Source: Gnetum montanum (taxonomy: Eukaryota > Streptophyta > Gnetopsida > Gnetales > Gnetaceae). From it: a DNA stretch of 64,000 nucleotides. Below, piece after piece: positions 24,656 to 38,900 of this stretch (the first letter of the stretch is position 1; every line of letters starts with the position of its first letter). The notes beneath the pieces were generated by a model. It did no database searches, was not told the DNA's origin, and saw only the letters and a program-made list of their open reading frames with translations. The DNA lies in NCBI GenBank assembly GCA_015680685.1, contig MNCI01004872.1, positions 1,787,350-1,851,349 of the forward strand, given 5' to 3'. The position numbers and the translations under genes were made by a program.

Positions 24656-25350
24656 AGCTATTGTCTTTGAATCTTCATCCTAGACAATCTTAGGATGAGC
24701 TACCCATATCTTAGTCTCCACCTTCCAAGTAGCTTTTAAGGCATCATGTCTATTTCACAAAACCTTGACCATAGAAACAACTTTACTATGTAAATGATGC
24801 ACTATGTGATCTACAATCTCAACTAGGTGCTCTAAATAATTGACATTAGGATATAATTGTGTTCCTAAATGATCAATCAATGCTAGTCATTATATATATA
24901 TACCATTACATGGAACATAACATGTACATGTGCCAACTGATGAGGTAATGCTATCTAATAGGCCACCCTTCCAATCCTCTACAAAACCTCAAAAGGACCA
25001 ATGTTGATAGGAGCAAATTTTTCCTTTAGGCCAAATCATGTAAAGCTCTTAAGGAAAAAACACGAAAAAATGCATACGCCACCTGCTTATCTTGGGCAAC
25101 TCTCAATTCGTCTCGAATCTCTCAAACTTGTTTCGTGGTTTGCATCACCAAATCTATGCTCAGCTACTAGCAATCTTCTCTTGTGCCCTAACATAAGGGT
25201 GTTTTGCATAGCCTACCATATAAGATCTCATATAGCAATACCTACAAACTCCTTTGACAATTATTATTATATGCAAACTTACCTTGTGGAAGTATCCATC
25301 TCAACAGATTACAAAGCACATGCTCTCAACATATTTTTAAAATTTGAGGT
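24656..25350 (-). pseudogene. Chromovirus integrase C-terminus with chromodomain-like end
   Basis: Minus strand. Read from 25350 leftwards it gives the plant Tekay/Del integrase order: G-K-F-A-Y-N-N-N-Y, Y-E-I-L-Y-G-R-L-C-K-T-P-L-C, then I-R-D-E-L-R-V-A-Q-D-K-Q, then the G-P-F-E-V-L-x-R-I-G-R-V-A-Y block with L-A-H-V-H near 24960. It ends with a chromodomain-like P/L-V-E-I-V-D-H ... V-S-M-V-K-V-L ... A-T-W-K-V-E stretch (about 24700-24850). Several stops are present. It runs out at about 25350, close to the TNL promoter, so the element is 5'-truncated. Confidence 0.8.
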
Positions 25351-26330
25351 CTGAGTATTTTAGAATATTGCAATTTTTATCTATAAGATGTCCGTGTAAC
25401 CTTTTTCATATTTTTGTTTAATAAAATGATTTTCAGGCTCGTGACCATCATCAAGCATATGCTAATGTTTTCCTTTATTTATTATCTTTGATTTCTACGG
25501 TTCTGCAGCTTCCTGGGAACTTTCCGTCACGCGGAGCATTTTCCACGCGGAGTTGCAATTTTTCTATGTGCGTTCCCATCATAACGTCACTCGGGTAACG
25601 ACATCTTATCATCTTTTGACATTGTTTGTTGAATGGCTGTACTCACGAACTCTATTTTCTGGTTCACTTTTGACTCAACCACCACCAAAGTTTTTGATGG
25701 GCCCAGAACTGTTAATATAATCAGAAGTTTATGATGGGCCTAGAATTGTTAATATAATTAGATGTAAAATTTGTTTTGCTTGTTAATTTAAACTGTTTTT
25801 TGAGTTTTTCCTTATTAAAAAATCGTTGCTTTAAATGGACACACTTTCCAAATCATATGAGCGGGGAAAAAAATAATTAAGGTTTGCTTGGTTTAAAATA
25901 TTATTCCACGCACCAACTTAGACATTAAGAAACCTCAGCCTGAATTGTGGGCCGTTGTGACGTGAAGATGATAATTTGCACATGAAAAGCAAATGATTAC
26001 TTTGTGCCGACTTCGTTGTCGTGCAGCAGACCGTGGAATAATGGATTGCTATGCTCAACTTTGATATTCTACCGTGAAATTTGGTTCACATAGCGTGGTC
26101 CCTTCCAATAACGCGGAGCAACTTGTGCGTCACGCGGAATTCCACTTTTTCTTTTCCATTACAGACAAAAATGTCATGCTTAACCAAGAAATTACGACGA
26201 TACATCCCTGAATTTCACAGGAGAAATTATTTCTCCCGGCACCGGACTGCTGAATTCGGATTGCTGCATTCAATTCACATACCTGCAACTTTCTGGACCT
26301 GTCTGTGCTGGAACAACCCAGTATTGGGAT
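25351..26330 (+). promoter_or_regulatory. Upstream region of the TNL gene with CGCG boxes
   Basis: This stretch separates the chromovirus remnant from the TIR exon and has a more unique base composition. It holds two pairs of ACGCGG (25529-25534, 25545-25550; 26111-26116, 26132-26137), which fit the CGCG-box core bound by CAMTA factors. A W-box core TTGACT lies at 25670-25675. The transcription start was not located and no convincing TATA box was seen. Confidence 0.5.
25696..25764 (+). repeat. Direct duplication, 37-bp period
   Basis: Two adjacent copies of a GATGGGCC(C/T)AGAA-(C/T)TGTTAATATAAT-type unit at 25696-25727 and 25733-25764, differing at a few bases, lie between the two CGCG-box pairs. 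Confidence 0.85.
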
Positions 26331-26914
26331 ATGGAAGACAGAACATTGAAGACAAGCCGGACAGAAATGGAGGAGAAAGAAGATACAGCCTCCCAGGCAG
26401 CCAAAAGAAGGTTTCTGCAACCTGGGCCTTCCTCAGAGACCGATGAAGGTTGTATCAGCAACAAGTTTGATGTGTTTATTTGTCACAGAGGCCCTGATAC
26501 AAAGAATACGTTGGCTCGTCACTTGTATGACGTTTTATCCCTTATAGGTGTTAAGGCGTTTCTTGATCAGGCAGAGTTGCAGAGTGGGGAGACCTTAACA
26601 GAGGCCATTAAAGAAGCCCTTGCATGTTCTCATGTGTATCTGTGCATACTTTCCAGTGGATTTGCAGAGTCTCCTTGGTGTCTTAGAGAATTGGTGATGA
26701 TGCTGCACAAACATGACTTGGGTACATGTACTCTGATTCCTGTTTTCTATGACGTAGAACCCTCAGATGTCAGACATATGAAAGGAGACTTTGGACAGGG
26801 ATTTCAGAAGCTCAAAAGCAAAGCAAGCAAAGCAAGGTGTTCCAGCGAAGACATTGACCAGTGGAGACAGGCTCTGGGCAAGATTGCGGAAATAACAGGA
26901 TACGAGGGAAAAGG
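26331..26914 (+). CDS. TNL exon 1: TIR domain
   Basis: Encodes residues 1-195. The ATG at 26331 precedes a Ser/Glu-rich leader. The domain opens with K-F-D-V-F-I-C-H-R-G-P-D-T-K at about 45-58. The W-C-L-R-E-L motif carries Glu120, the position of the catalytic Glu in plant TIR NADases, and F-Y-D-V-E-P-S-D-V-R follows at 139-148. The exon ends AAGG before GTGAGT at 26915, the usual place for the TIR-NBS intron. TIR catalysis therefore looks possible. Confidence 0.92.
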
Positions 26915-29900
26915 GTGAGTGGTGTTAATATTATTTTTCAAGTTTATCTTAGTTTTAGCTTAAGATCGTTGGTGAAGTCTATGAGCTTGCTTGGAAACAG
27001 CCGATTCAAAATGGGATGGATTATATATTTTTTGGAACAGCCGATTCACAATGGGATGGATTATATATTTTTTATATCGACTCTTTTTTCGGTTGAATGT
27101 GATGTTTGTTATCATTTTGAACCACTTAAAAGGTACAAATTTTAAACTTGAATCCTTTTTTTACGGAAAAACAATGGAAAAAGGCAGAAGATATATCTTT
27201 TTCTTTTACTAACTTTAAGGACTTCAATTCGATTTTTATCTCAAGTTATTCCCATTTTTACTATCCGATTTCTCAATTTATGAGAAGATATTCAAATCAA
27301 CCAGAGCATATTGAATATTATCATGACTCAAAATTCAGGTTTATTGGTCAATTGGTTTAAACTTTAAACTTTAAATATGCTTGTGGTTAATGATAATTTT
27401 TTAATAATAGCAAACTTTGACCGGTGTTTACCGTTTATTCAAAATAAACAAAATAACAATTTATAACCACTGTAAATCAAAACATTTTACTACACTAAAG
27501 TTTTAAGCCACTTTAAGATGGCTTTCTTCTCAATCCTTTCCGCGGGCATAAATTTTAGGGTCCTATACCATACAAAACAAAAGGACATGTATCAAAATAA
27601 ATATTTACAATTTTTTTTTACAAAAATTGATTCTGTAATTTTAAAGCTTTTCTTTTTACAGTGAACTTTGCATGACCATTGTCGACCGGATATGTATGCT
27701 ACTCGAAGTTGGATCTATGGTTACCTCAGGGAAAGTAGTTGGAAGACAGAAACAGTTGTTGAGAACCATTGATGATATAGTGAGATGCCGGCAAAATGGA
27801 CTTGGGGTGACGTTACTAGAAATTAGTGGTATTCCAGGTATAGGAAAAACCACCTTTGCAAAAGAACTTTATAACAAGATTTATGCTCAATATGGGAGGA
27901 GGTGCTGTTTCATTGAAGATGTTAAAGGACTTGTAGAGAAAGGTGGTGTAAATGAAGTCTACAGACAGCTTTTAAGTCAATTTTTCAAAGATGAGAGGAG
28001 TTACTCTTTAGAAAAAATGAAGAAACATTTATGGAAGAGATTGCAGAATGCAGAAATTTTATTGGTGTTGGACAATATTCACAAAGAACTTCTATTCCGC
28101 ACTGTGTTTATTGAAAATGTTTCGTTAAGTCCAAACAGTATCATTATTGTAACTTGTCGGGAAAAGGGGATTCTGAAACATGACCCTGCTGCCATTGACC
28201 TGTACGGTGAAAATTTGATTCAGCGGGAAATCTCCGGTCTCGACTTCGATACGTCAAAGGAATTATTTTGCCGGTATGCATTTGCAGGAATTGATAATGC
28301 AAAGCATGAATTCGATGACCTGATAAACAAGATTGTTGAAAAATGTAAAGGAATACCTTTAGTATTGACTTTACTGGGCGCCAAGCTCCATGAAAAAGCT
28401 ATTGAAGATTGGAATTATTTATGGATTTCTATAAAAGATTCTTTGCTCTTTGAGGTGAAAGAGATATTAAAATTCATCTATGACAATCTTGGCTCAAAGT
28501 TGGAAAAATGTTTATTCTTAGATGTGGCAACCTTTTTCCATAGGGAGAAAGAAGAACTCCTGGTTAAACTTCGGCAAAGTGATGATGAACATGGTGAACA
28601 AGAAGTTCAATATGCTCTTAATGGTTTGAAGAAGAGACGTATAATTCATCAGAGTTATGGTGGTGTTTTAGGTATGCATGATCTGTTGGTGGACTTGGGA
28701 AGGAGCATTGTTGAAGATGAAGATGAATGCCCTGGCCATCGTAGCCGGGTGTGGCAGCCTTCCCATGTCAAAGACATGTTATCTCATGCAAAGGTATCAC
28801 TTTGTGGTTATTTGTTGGTGATACTTGGTGTTGGTTTTTTAAGTACAAAGATTAGTTTTTTGTAATTTTTTTAATTAATGTTATTTTGATTAATTTGTTC
28901 TTGGTAATTTTCTTAATGATGTTTTCAAAACTCTTACCATGTGTAACTTCTACTATCCAATAAATTCATAAGGTCATAAGGTCTAAACTTACTACTTCCA
29001 TTTGCTTAGGTCTCCTTGTCTTCCTGGAAAATCTTCCTCCCCATGATGATTTTGATGTTATAATTGTTGATTTGGGGTTCATGGCATCATTTATTTAAAT
29101 AACCAGTTTTTCCCTAAACATTTCAGTTTCAATTATTTACACACCACATAAATCACCTCAAAACAATGTTTGTCAATTTCAGGGAACCAAAAAGGTGAAA
29201 GCACTAAACTTAGTTTCAAAAGGCTCACAAGTTGTTTTAGATAATGATGAATATCCATGGCATGTAGATGCTTTTAGCAAAATGTCATCTTTGGAGATTT
29301 TGATCCTTCATGGTGATTGTATCGAAGGTATTAGATTATTTAATTAATTATAAAGAAATATGTGTTCTTTAATCTCTAAGATTCTGATTTAGACATGACA
29401 ATAACAATAGTTTTTTTTTATTTTTATTTTTGATAAGGTGATCTTTCCAAGTTGTCAAGGAGTTTGTCATGGTTGAAATGGACTAATTTTCCATTCCACC
29501 AGATCCCTCGAACACTCTGCCTCAAACATGTGAGAGTTTTGCATGTGTCTGGTGAAAGCTTGAATCACTTATGGGAACATTCTGAACGGGTAAGATTTAA
29601 TAATTTGCTATTATTAGTTAGAAATTGACTCATGTATGTGCTAGATCTTAAAAAATGCAATCAACTTTTAAAAATTTGTTGGAATGGGTTTTGTTAGCAC
29701 TAGATTCTTAGAAAAAAAGGGATTTAAAAAACAAAGTAGGAGGCCATGCCTTAAGTTATAGCTTAAACTTGGATCTAATGACATAGTAACAAAGCATTTT
29801 TACAATGACATCTCAAAAAACAACATGAAATGTGGAGGCCAAAATAGCAAAACCCTCTAAAACATAGACTAAAAAGTACAGGTAAGAAAGTAATAAATAA

Positions 29901-32900
29901 AAGATTAACCAAGATAAGAATTGATTACTATATCGAAATGACCATCATGTACAACAAGCAAGTTATGGTAGCTAGATTTATTATAAATTACTTCAAAAGC
30001 AGTTTGAATCAAGGCAAAAAGCTCCTTGTTGTTTCCTTTGTCTATATAAGCTTTAAACCTCAATATGAGGGATTTCTGAGCAAGTACCTCCTTATTGGTA
30101 TTGAGTAGTATATTGTGATCTTATATACATGTAAAGAATAAACATGAGACTTCAAAAACATTTTATAGGTATTCTTCAAATTAGAGTTTATCTATTTTTC
30201 CTAATCAATATCTTAAGAGAGGGAATGGTAATGAAGGTGTAGAGGATTGACATGAACTTCATCCTTTTCAATTGAGTGAAAATCAATAATCATAAGATTC
30301 CTCATGTTTGCATGCCATATGGCTAACATCCAATTAACTAGAACATTCTAAAGTAATGCCATCGTAACACTATCATATCATATGCTAATACATCATGGAA
30401 AGAGGAAGGGGTGTTCAACCCAAAATAATTTGATCATAGATAAACCCTAATATATATAGCCAATGTAATAAAATAGAAGAATTTAAGAGGAATATATTAA
30501 TGTTTTAAATGTAACTTGAGCTCATAACTTCTTGCCTAACAAGACAATGAGATAATCACTTGAGCAACCTATCAAAGACTATCATGCTTACTAAGGATTC
30601 AATCATTTATTGCAAGATTGAAGAAGATAGTGCTTCCTAGACTTACTAAAGTAAAGCAAAAAGTATTTACTCTCTTCTTGTTTATATCATCTTTAATTTT
30701 CACAAACTTGGCTACCTTTATGATCGCATTATCTACAACATCATGAGATGGACCAAGAACCTCAAAGCAATAAATGGAACCTTTTTGGAATATGCTAACC
30801 ATGGTATCCAAAATATCCTTAATGTATTTAGGATTTTGGAGTGTGTCTTGGGTAGGGTTGTCTAGAGGAGGTGCATAAGATGAAGTAGTAACAAGAGTTG
30901 TGGGTGTGGGCGTTGCAGCCACTGATTCTAGCATGGTTAGGGAGGTGAAGGGAGTCAAGGTAGAAAAGAGAGCATGCGAGGTAAGGGAAGTCTTGCTTCT
31001 AATGTGGTAAAGGGTGGCTAATGTATGACATCAAAGGAATAAGAGTTGGTTATGCCAAGAGGGTGAATACGGCCACATCATTTTCACTAATTAGATAGGA
31101 TGAAGTAACAACCATGGAGTGGAGGTGGAAGGATATCATGGTAGGAAAAGTCTATCTTAGAGATCAGATGATCAACATATAAAACAAATGTAGTAGGAGA
31201 TGCACCTTCAAAAGACATGTGGACAAAGTAGGTACAACACATGAAATACAAGGATACTTAGGAAAAGGATGCTTTAGTTGCAAATTTGATGAAGAGTTGC
31301 TATTGTTGTCTAATGATCCTAGAGAAGCTTGCCACCTAGAAGAAAAATTAGATATGGATTGTAGAGGCAGTACAAGATTCCTCAATAGCAAAGTAGGCAC
31401 TAGCTTGACAATGACCCTACAAAGATCAAGAACAAGGCCATAGCATCTTGATGGGTCCTTCCTTAATAGTTTTTGAAGAAAACAATGTGAAAGATTGATA
31501 ACATAATCTTTCTTGAAGGCACATACAAGGAAGAAATGTTTGTTTGGGAGATTAAAAATAGTATCGATTTATGTAAAGAATTATTCAACCATGTAAGCTA
31601 CTGAATTCTTGTTCCATATCATGTAAATTTTTTTTATTACTCTTAATATTTTTATTGGAGTTAAGCAAAATCATGTAAATTTTATTGATTCTTGACATAT
31701 TGTTGGGAATCACTTTAAGCAATAAGGATTTGTTACTTATTGCTAGAGATAGATTGAACATAATGAGAGAAATTTAAGAGCTATGAGATTGAGGATATTA
31801 TGAGAGACTAAGGATTATGATTATGAGATAATTTGTGAGAGGATTGTGAGATGTTTTTGAGAACTTTTAGTATTAGAATCAAATTGAGAGGGCTTGAGAA
31901 TAAAGGATTCTTAAGAGCTTCATTGAGCAATAATGGAGCACTTCATACGGATTTAGAATGTAGCAAGATATAACATAAAACAATTTGACAACACTCATGA
32001 TCATTCACTCTTTATTACTCTAACTTATGGGTTATATGGAGGTTCCTGACCTCTATTTATAGTTGGGTAGAGAAGTTTAAAACCTTCTTCATGTGAATTT
32101 TATCCATATGTTTTTGAGCTTTGTTGCCTAAAATTCACTTTGTCTAACTTTTTTTGGACAACAATTATAACTTCTAACCACATGGACTTTGAAACATACA
32201 AAAAACAATAATGAAAAAAATTATTATTGAGCCATATGTTAAAAATTTTAAATCTTAGCAAGAATTATAAGTGTAAGGTAATAACCATCAACGTAAAATA
32301 GCATGAGGTCATAATTAACGATCAATTACAATAACAAAAATTGAAACTAAAATTTTATTACATTCATAGTCCCTCTAAATATGTTAGATAGTAGAAATGT
32401 ACGTGTTATGAGTTTTGAAAATATTATCAAGAAAAATTAGAAAGTGTTCTTAGTAACATATGGAACAAATCAACTGAATTTGCAATTATAATATCTCGCC
32501 ATTTTCTCATGTGCTTAAATGTAGGATATTGTAGTTAAATGTGGTATTCATATTCAAGGCTATTTGTATTGCATAGTTGGCATATTCGTTCTTCACAAGA
32601 AATTTTAAGCCTTATACTTATTTCAACTATTAGATGATGAGATCTTTTTTGTGCTTTGCTAAATGGGTATCACAAATGATGAGGAATAGAAATAGAGAAA
32701 TAGTTTACCTTTGAATTAAGACCTTCCTTAATATTAGTTAAATAAAAATATTTTTTTCCTTTTATAGTTTCCAGACGTTTTTAAATATTGCTTATTTCAC
32801 CAATTTGTGAACTTGCTTAGGATTAAAATAAAGAATATACTTTTAAAGATTCTATTTATTAAGCCATAGAACATCTTCATGAACCTATTTTTTATCTTGG

Positions 32901-35900
32901 GTTTCCATTATTACTTTTAAAAAGTAATTATCCATTGATACTTTAAAAATGATTATGAGTGTAGGTTATAAATTGACAAATAATTTCAACTTCTAAGAGC
33001 ATCATCTCTACTTTAAGAAGCATACTAATATATTATGTCTATCTTTTTACTTTGAATTTATCGAGCAAAAAAACCTTATGAATTTCTTCTATTCATTTCC
33101 AATATTTATTTGGTAGACCAAAACCCCATACAATACACTCCTAAAGAATATCTTGTTGAGCAATGATATGATAGAGTTATTTTTGAATATCCCAAGATAG
33201 AATAGATTTTATTTTACATTTTCTTTAAAAAAAATTATACTTTTATATCACTTGCAACTCTTTGAGTAATTCATTAATCCCATTTGTAATTGTAGGAGCA
33301 TTCTAGGCCAAGATATTTGTAATTAGAGGTTATGTCTATATGTTCATTTCCTACAGTAAAATTATATATCTTATTACATGTGCCACAAATTATAATTTTG
33401 ATCTTATGGGCATTAACTTTCATTATTGAATGCTTATAAAAGCTATTAAGAGTTTTAAGCATTTGTTGTAATCCTTTCATTGAATTTAAAATTAAGACAA
33501 CATTAGAATCAAGTAAGAGTCTAACATGGTCATTTTCAATTGTATTTCTAAATTAACCTAGTATTTTATATGTATACTCTTCAAGTTTATCAATAGAAAG
33601 ATAAAATAAGTAGGACAAAGAGGACATCCTTGTTTTATGTATACAAAACTATTAAATAAAATTATTTTTTGGTCATTTAAAAATTAGATGCATACATCTT
33701 TGTAAAGGTTTTTGGAAGGTAGATAATAGTTTGTTGGATACTTCTAAATTTTCTAGGTGCCTTCATAACTTATGTTAAACTAATGAATCATAGACCATAG
33801 AAAATTCTACAAAGAAGATAAATGTTTTCTTGTTTGAACTGCTTACTCTCTAAATAAAATATTTTAAAGTGATGAGATAGTCTTAGGTAGCCTCAATTCA
33901 TCTTTCAAGCATAGATTCTAGAATAGTACCCAAAACCTTGGCAAAAACATGGTTGATTACAATAAAATTATTTAAATGATTTTTTATATCCTTTTTTATA
34001 AAAACATAAACTACTTTATTGATACACCATTCCTTTTCTAACCTAACTTGCAAAGTTAAAATTTAACTTCTTCTAAATGACATTCTATACTAATGGATCT
34101 TCCCATTTAAGCATTTCTTTTTATAAGTTATTTACATCAACTTTTTTTCTTAACGCTAAAATTTTTATCCCTTGCATTATGTCATAAAAAAAATGAAACT
34201 CTTCCATCCTATCATTGATATTAAATAAAACATGATAAAAATCTCTAATATTGTTGAGAGACAAAGCATACTCTATGTTTTTCTTGTTTGAAATTTGAGA
34301 CAATTTGATGCTACAACAATAACATAGTTTATGTTATGGAATTTTCCACAACATTAACTTTCATCCTCCATCATCAACTCATCATATTCACCAATTCATT
34401 AATCCAAGAAGTTGAAAAATCACATTGGGAACCACTCTTGTGTAATAGATTTCAACTATCAAATCAACTCAAATCAAAATTTCTAGGCAAGAAGATTGTT
34501 GAAAGAGGTTTGTATCAAGTATTCACTTACTCCATAACTCTCTCTGATCACAGAAATATTACTTTAAATAGTTTTATTTAAAATCCATTTTTTCAGGGTA
34601 GATTTGAGTATTAAATAAATTTCATTTGATTTCAAATATTACATGCTTATAGATTATTGAAAGATCTTTGTATCAAGTATTCTCTCACTCCATAACTCTC
34701 TCAAATCACTGCGATATTCATCAATTTCTATTCTGGATGGTAAATAGTTTTATTAAAAACCCATTTTTCAAGATAGATTTGATATATCAAATAAAATTCA
34801 TCTGATTTGAAATTTTATAGGCTTATATATGGTAGAAAAAGATTTCTAAAAAGCCTAAGATCAACCCAAAACTCATCTAGATAGTAAAGATAGCACAACT
34901 ACAAAATCAGAAAAATTTAGTTTCTTAGTTGAGCCATTTCTTAGTTGAGCCACCCACATCATCTGATATATTAGATTGTCAAAAATTTACAAAATAAAAA
35001 AACATTGAATATTATTACATCTAAAAAAGCTAAAATTTATGTGAGCTAGGTTCAAAGAAAAATGTATTCTAATAGAAGATGATGGAATTACAATGAGAGA
35101 ACTCTAATTCTTCAATGCAAATTCTATAATAAGAGAAATTTTTTGAGCAAGTTGGATGATAGAGGAAAGAAATGCATTTTTCTTGGATATGATTTTAAAA
35201 CTAGTAGATACAATTATTATGATCCTATTAAATGCAAATGGTATTCATCAAGGGATGTCATCTCAACAAATTTGAAGCTTCAATATAAGGATAGCATACC
35301 TTTTGTAGATGCAACTCAACATAGAATCATGATTGGAGTTATTAGATTTCTATGCCACAAGATCAGATCTTGAGTTTGCTACAACTTACTTATCATGATT
35401 CATGCAAGAACCAAGGCAAAGCCACCTCAATAATCTCACACATGTTCTAAGATACATCAAAGGCATAACAGTTCATGGACTCATCTATACCAAAGGGAAT
35501 GGAGAATTTCATGCTTATTTAGATGCTAACTGGGGAGGAGATCATAATGATAGAAAATCTACATCAAGACTCATAATATTCTATGGAGACAATGTAGTAT
35601 ATTGGAAAGAATAAAAACAAACTTCAATTAGTCTCTTAGCTTGTGAAGCTGAATTCATAGCTATGGCTGAGAGAAGACAACATTTACTTTAGCTCAAGAC
35701 ACTCATGACACATTTAGGATTCCAAGTTATTCTTCTAATTAAACTATTTTGTGATAACATAGCAACCATCCAATTATTAAACAAACATGTGCTACACAAG
35801 AAATCAAAGCACATAAACATAAAATATTACTTCATCAAACAAGAAGTAAAGGAGGGAATCATCAAGACAATAAGATAACAAAAATCATGCATTCCACACT

Positions 35901-38900
35901 AAAGGAGGAACTCTTAGAGATAGTGCGTCATGTCCCATGTATCCAATAAGATAAACAAGATAGAAAAAATAAGGGTAGAATTTGCACTTTGTCTTTACAT
36001 CAAGCAAAAAGACATATAAATTGTTATTTTATTAAAAGATTGATGAGAGGATGTAATTAGAGAATGAACCCAACCTCTCATGTCTCTTGAATTTCTAGCC
36101 TAATTTTTCATCAAATTAGCTTGTCCCATCATATTCTATTATGGCCCCATGAATTGGCTATAAATATGCGAGCAAATCATGTTTGTAAGTGAAGCAATTG
36201 ATGTTATTAAGGTAATTTGATGCTATAGTAATGAACTAGTTTATGTTATGAAGTTTTCCACTCTAACAACTTTCATCATCTATCATTAATTCATCATATC
36301 CACCAATTCATTAATCTAAGAAGTTGAATAATCACATTTGGGGCTACTCTTATGCAATAGATTTCAACCATCAAATCAATTCCAAATTTTTTAGGTAGGT
36401 AGATTGTTGAAAGAGCTTTGTATTAAGTATTTACTCACTCCATAACTCTCTTTGATTGCAAAAATATTCATTGTGCAAATCATCAATTTATATTCTAGAT
36501 GTTGAACAGTTTTATTCAAGTTCCCTTTTTTGGGATAGATTTGAATCATCAAATAAATTTCATTTGATCTAAAATTTTATAGGCTTATAGATTGTAGAAC
36601 CAGCTCTCCGACAAGCCTAAAATTAGCCCAAAACTCATCTAGATAAAGAAGACATCACAACTACAAGATCAGAAAAAATTTAGTTTTTCTCATTTGGGTG
36701 ACCCACATCATCCAACATATTGGAATACCAAAAATCTGTAAAATAAGAAAAAAATTTGAATATTCGTACATCCAAAAAATCTAAAAAATTAAATACCAAA
36801 AAAATTTTATTTCTTTTTTATCATTTATAAAAAACTAGTTTATCTTTGTTTGATAGATTCACATGTCTTAATTTGAATCAGATTTTTATGACTTGATATT
36901 CTTTGGTAACTTCTAAGTCTTCAATAATGTTATAGTTGTCTTACATTCTTCATTAAACCATTGTTGATTGTTTGCATTTTAGGCTTTGAAAATATTGTGG
37001 AAACCTATAATTACAATTTTTGTAAGACTCACATTTGGATTTCAAATCTTCTAAATTTCATTTTGAAAATATTCCTTCATTTTTTGTAGTTGTTTTGAAG
37101 TGATTTTACCTTTTGGAATATCTAATATGTTGTCTATTTATTAATAACATGAAGTATAAAGGTTGATGATAAGATTTAATTACTTTTTCTACCTACTTCA
37201 AAACATTTAATGTTGCCAACATTCTTTGGGCTACAAAGAAGAAAATCAATACTCAATTGCCATCCTACAAAAGGGAAGCCACCTAATTTTGGATATTTAT
37301 TTATGTCATAGATGAATCCCCTCATAGAATTTATCAAAACTAATTATAGAATTAAAATTTCCTCAAAGATAAAATTTCCCTCTTTGATAAAATCCCATGA
37401 TAAACCTTCTAGTGCAAAAAGAGCATTCTCTGGGTTTAAAGTGTAGGTTTTTTTTTATGGCATGTGTGAACTTTGAAATTTTGAAAATTTTTGGTTAAAA
37501 AAAATGAATTTTTGATTTACCATAAGTTGTAGTTTGTTAACCACAAGATGACCATGAGTCACAGTTTGTAATAAACATAGGTATATAAAGTTTTGAGGAT
37601 TCCATGAGTGGACCACAAGTAGTGGTGGCTTAGCACAATTGGCCTAGAGTCATCGTGTTTTTACCTTATTTTCTAAGCTAACCACAAGCTAACCATGAGT
37701 TATGGTCTTGTTGATTGAAGATACCATGAGTTGTGTGTGGTTGTGATGAACTAAAAAACCTTGATTTCTATAGATTTTGAACTTAGATTTAATAGTGGAT
37801 TTGACTATCAACATTGCCCAGAGGTGTAAATGATACTGAGGTGATAGCATGAACAAATTAACTTTGATTTTTTATAGGAATTGAATGAAGAAGAAGATAA
37901 TGACATTTGATTTTCACTATGATGCAATTCTAAAAGTTAAGATGCAAATCTTGATCTAAATTGAAATTTGTTTGATAATAATAATAACTGATGATGAAAA
38001 TGTTGACTTAAATTGATGAATTAATATCGAAAACTAGTTTGGTAACAATGGATATTGAGAGAAAATTCATAATCAATACTTTATTGTAGAAAAACTAATT
38101 ATTATATCCATGTATGGCCTTTGAATTTGTATAGAACAATTAGGGTCATACTTAGGAGCATTGAAAAGTCATTCCCTATGGTAGAAAATAAGAAAAATAG
38201 AGAAAATAAAGATGAATTAGGGCTAAAATAATATGCATCCATCCATCAACTTATAGCAAAATAAAAATGCATTGAACTTTTAAAATTTTTGTCTTGAAGC
38301 TAAAAATTTAATAGCATTGTGCAATACTACAAAGTACCGAAAAGCTTAAAATAAAAAAGATTTTTTGTTGTAGTACTTTTAGTCAAACATGTTGAATATA
38401 TTCTATCTTTTGTATTTGAACTTCTTGATGAAGATAATTTGAAACCAAAATAGTCAAACCTCCAAATGGGTTTTTTGAGTCTTCAATTTCCAATGTTTTA
38501 GCATTATGAAAAATATTAAATTTATTAAAATATATTTATTATGTAACACTCAAGAATTGACATTAACATAGTATGAGTAGCAAACAATTCATCAATAAGG
38601 TTACCAAGTTTCTTTGGTGCTATTGCAAAAAGGTTAATTAAATTATTAACTATAATTTACAATTTGTTGCAACTTTTCTTTAGAATATGTGATGCTCTTT
38701 GAATTATATATGCCATAGGTTTTCTCTCCTATTGCAAATTGGACCATCTACCTAGGTCAATCCTAAACTATTTGTATCATATAGGATGCATAATTTAAAC
38801 TATTTAAGTTAACTGTAATTAACATTTAGCAGGTAAAACAAAATAACTTTTACAGTATTTGTTTGTTTATGAATGATTAGTTAGAAGCAATTTTATAATA

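Larger units (their letters stand above)
34301..36792 (+). mobile_element. Ty1/copia remnant inserted in the LINE
   Basis: Two direct LTR-like repeats (34301-35036; about 35911-36792) flank copia pol fragments on the plus strand. They share AATTTGATGCTA at 34302 and 36214, followed by hundreds of matching bases, and end in similar GAATATT-x-x-TACATC blocks. The left copy lacks the ~300 bases that carry the TATA box in the right copy, so its U3 is missing. A large internal deletion removed most of gag, integrase and reverse transcriptase. The element splits the LINE between its endonuclease-RT linker and its RT domain. Confidence 0.82.

Noticed and set aside
24885-24902. (TA)n run as a promoter
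   Set aside because: It lies inside the chromovirus integrase remnant and is not followed by any gene on either strand.
26081-26446. Open frame overlapping the TIR exon start in another frame
   Set aside because: It begins with TTG rather than ATG and encodes no known domain; the ATG at 26331 in the other frame gives a full TIR domain.
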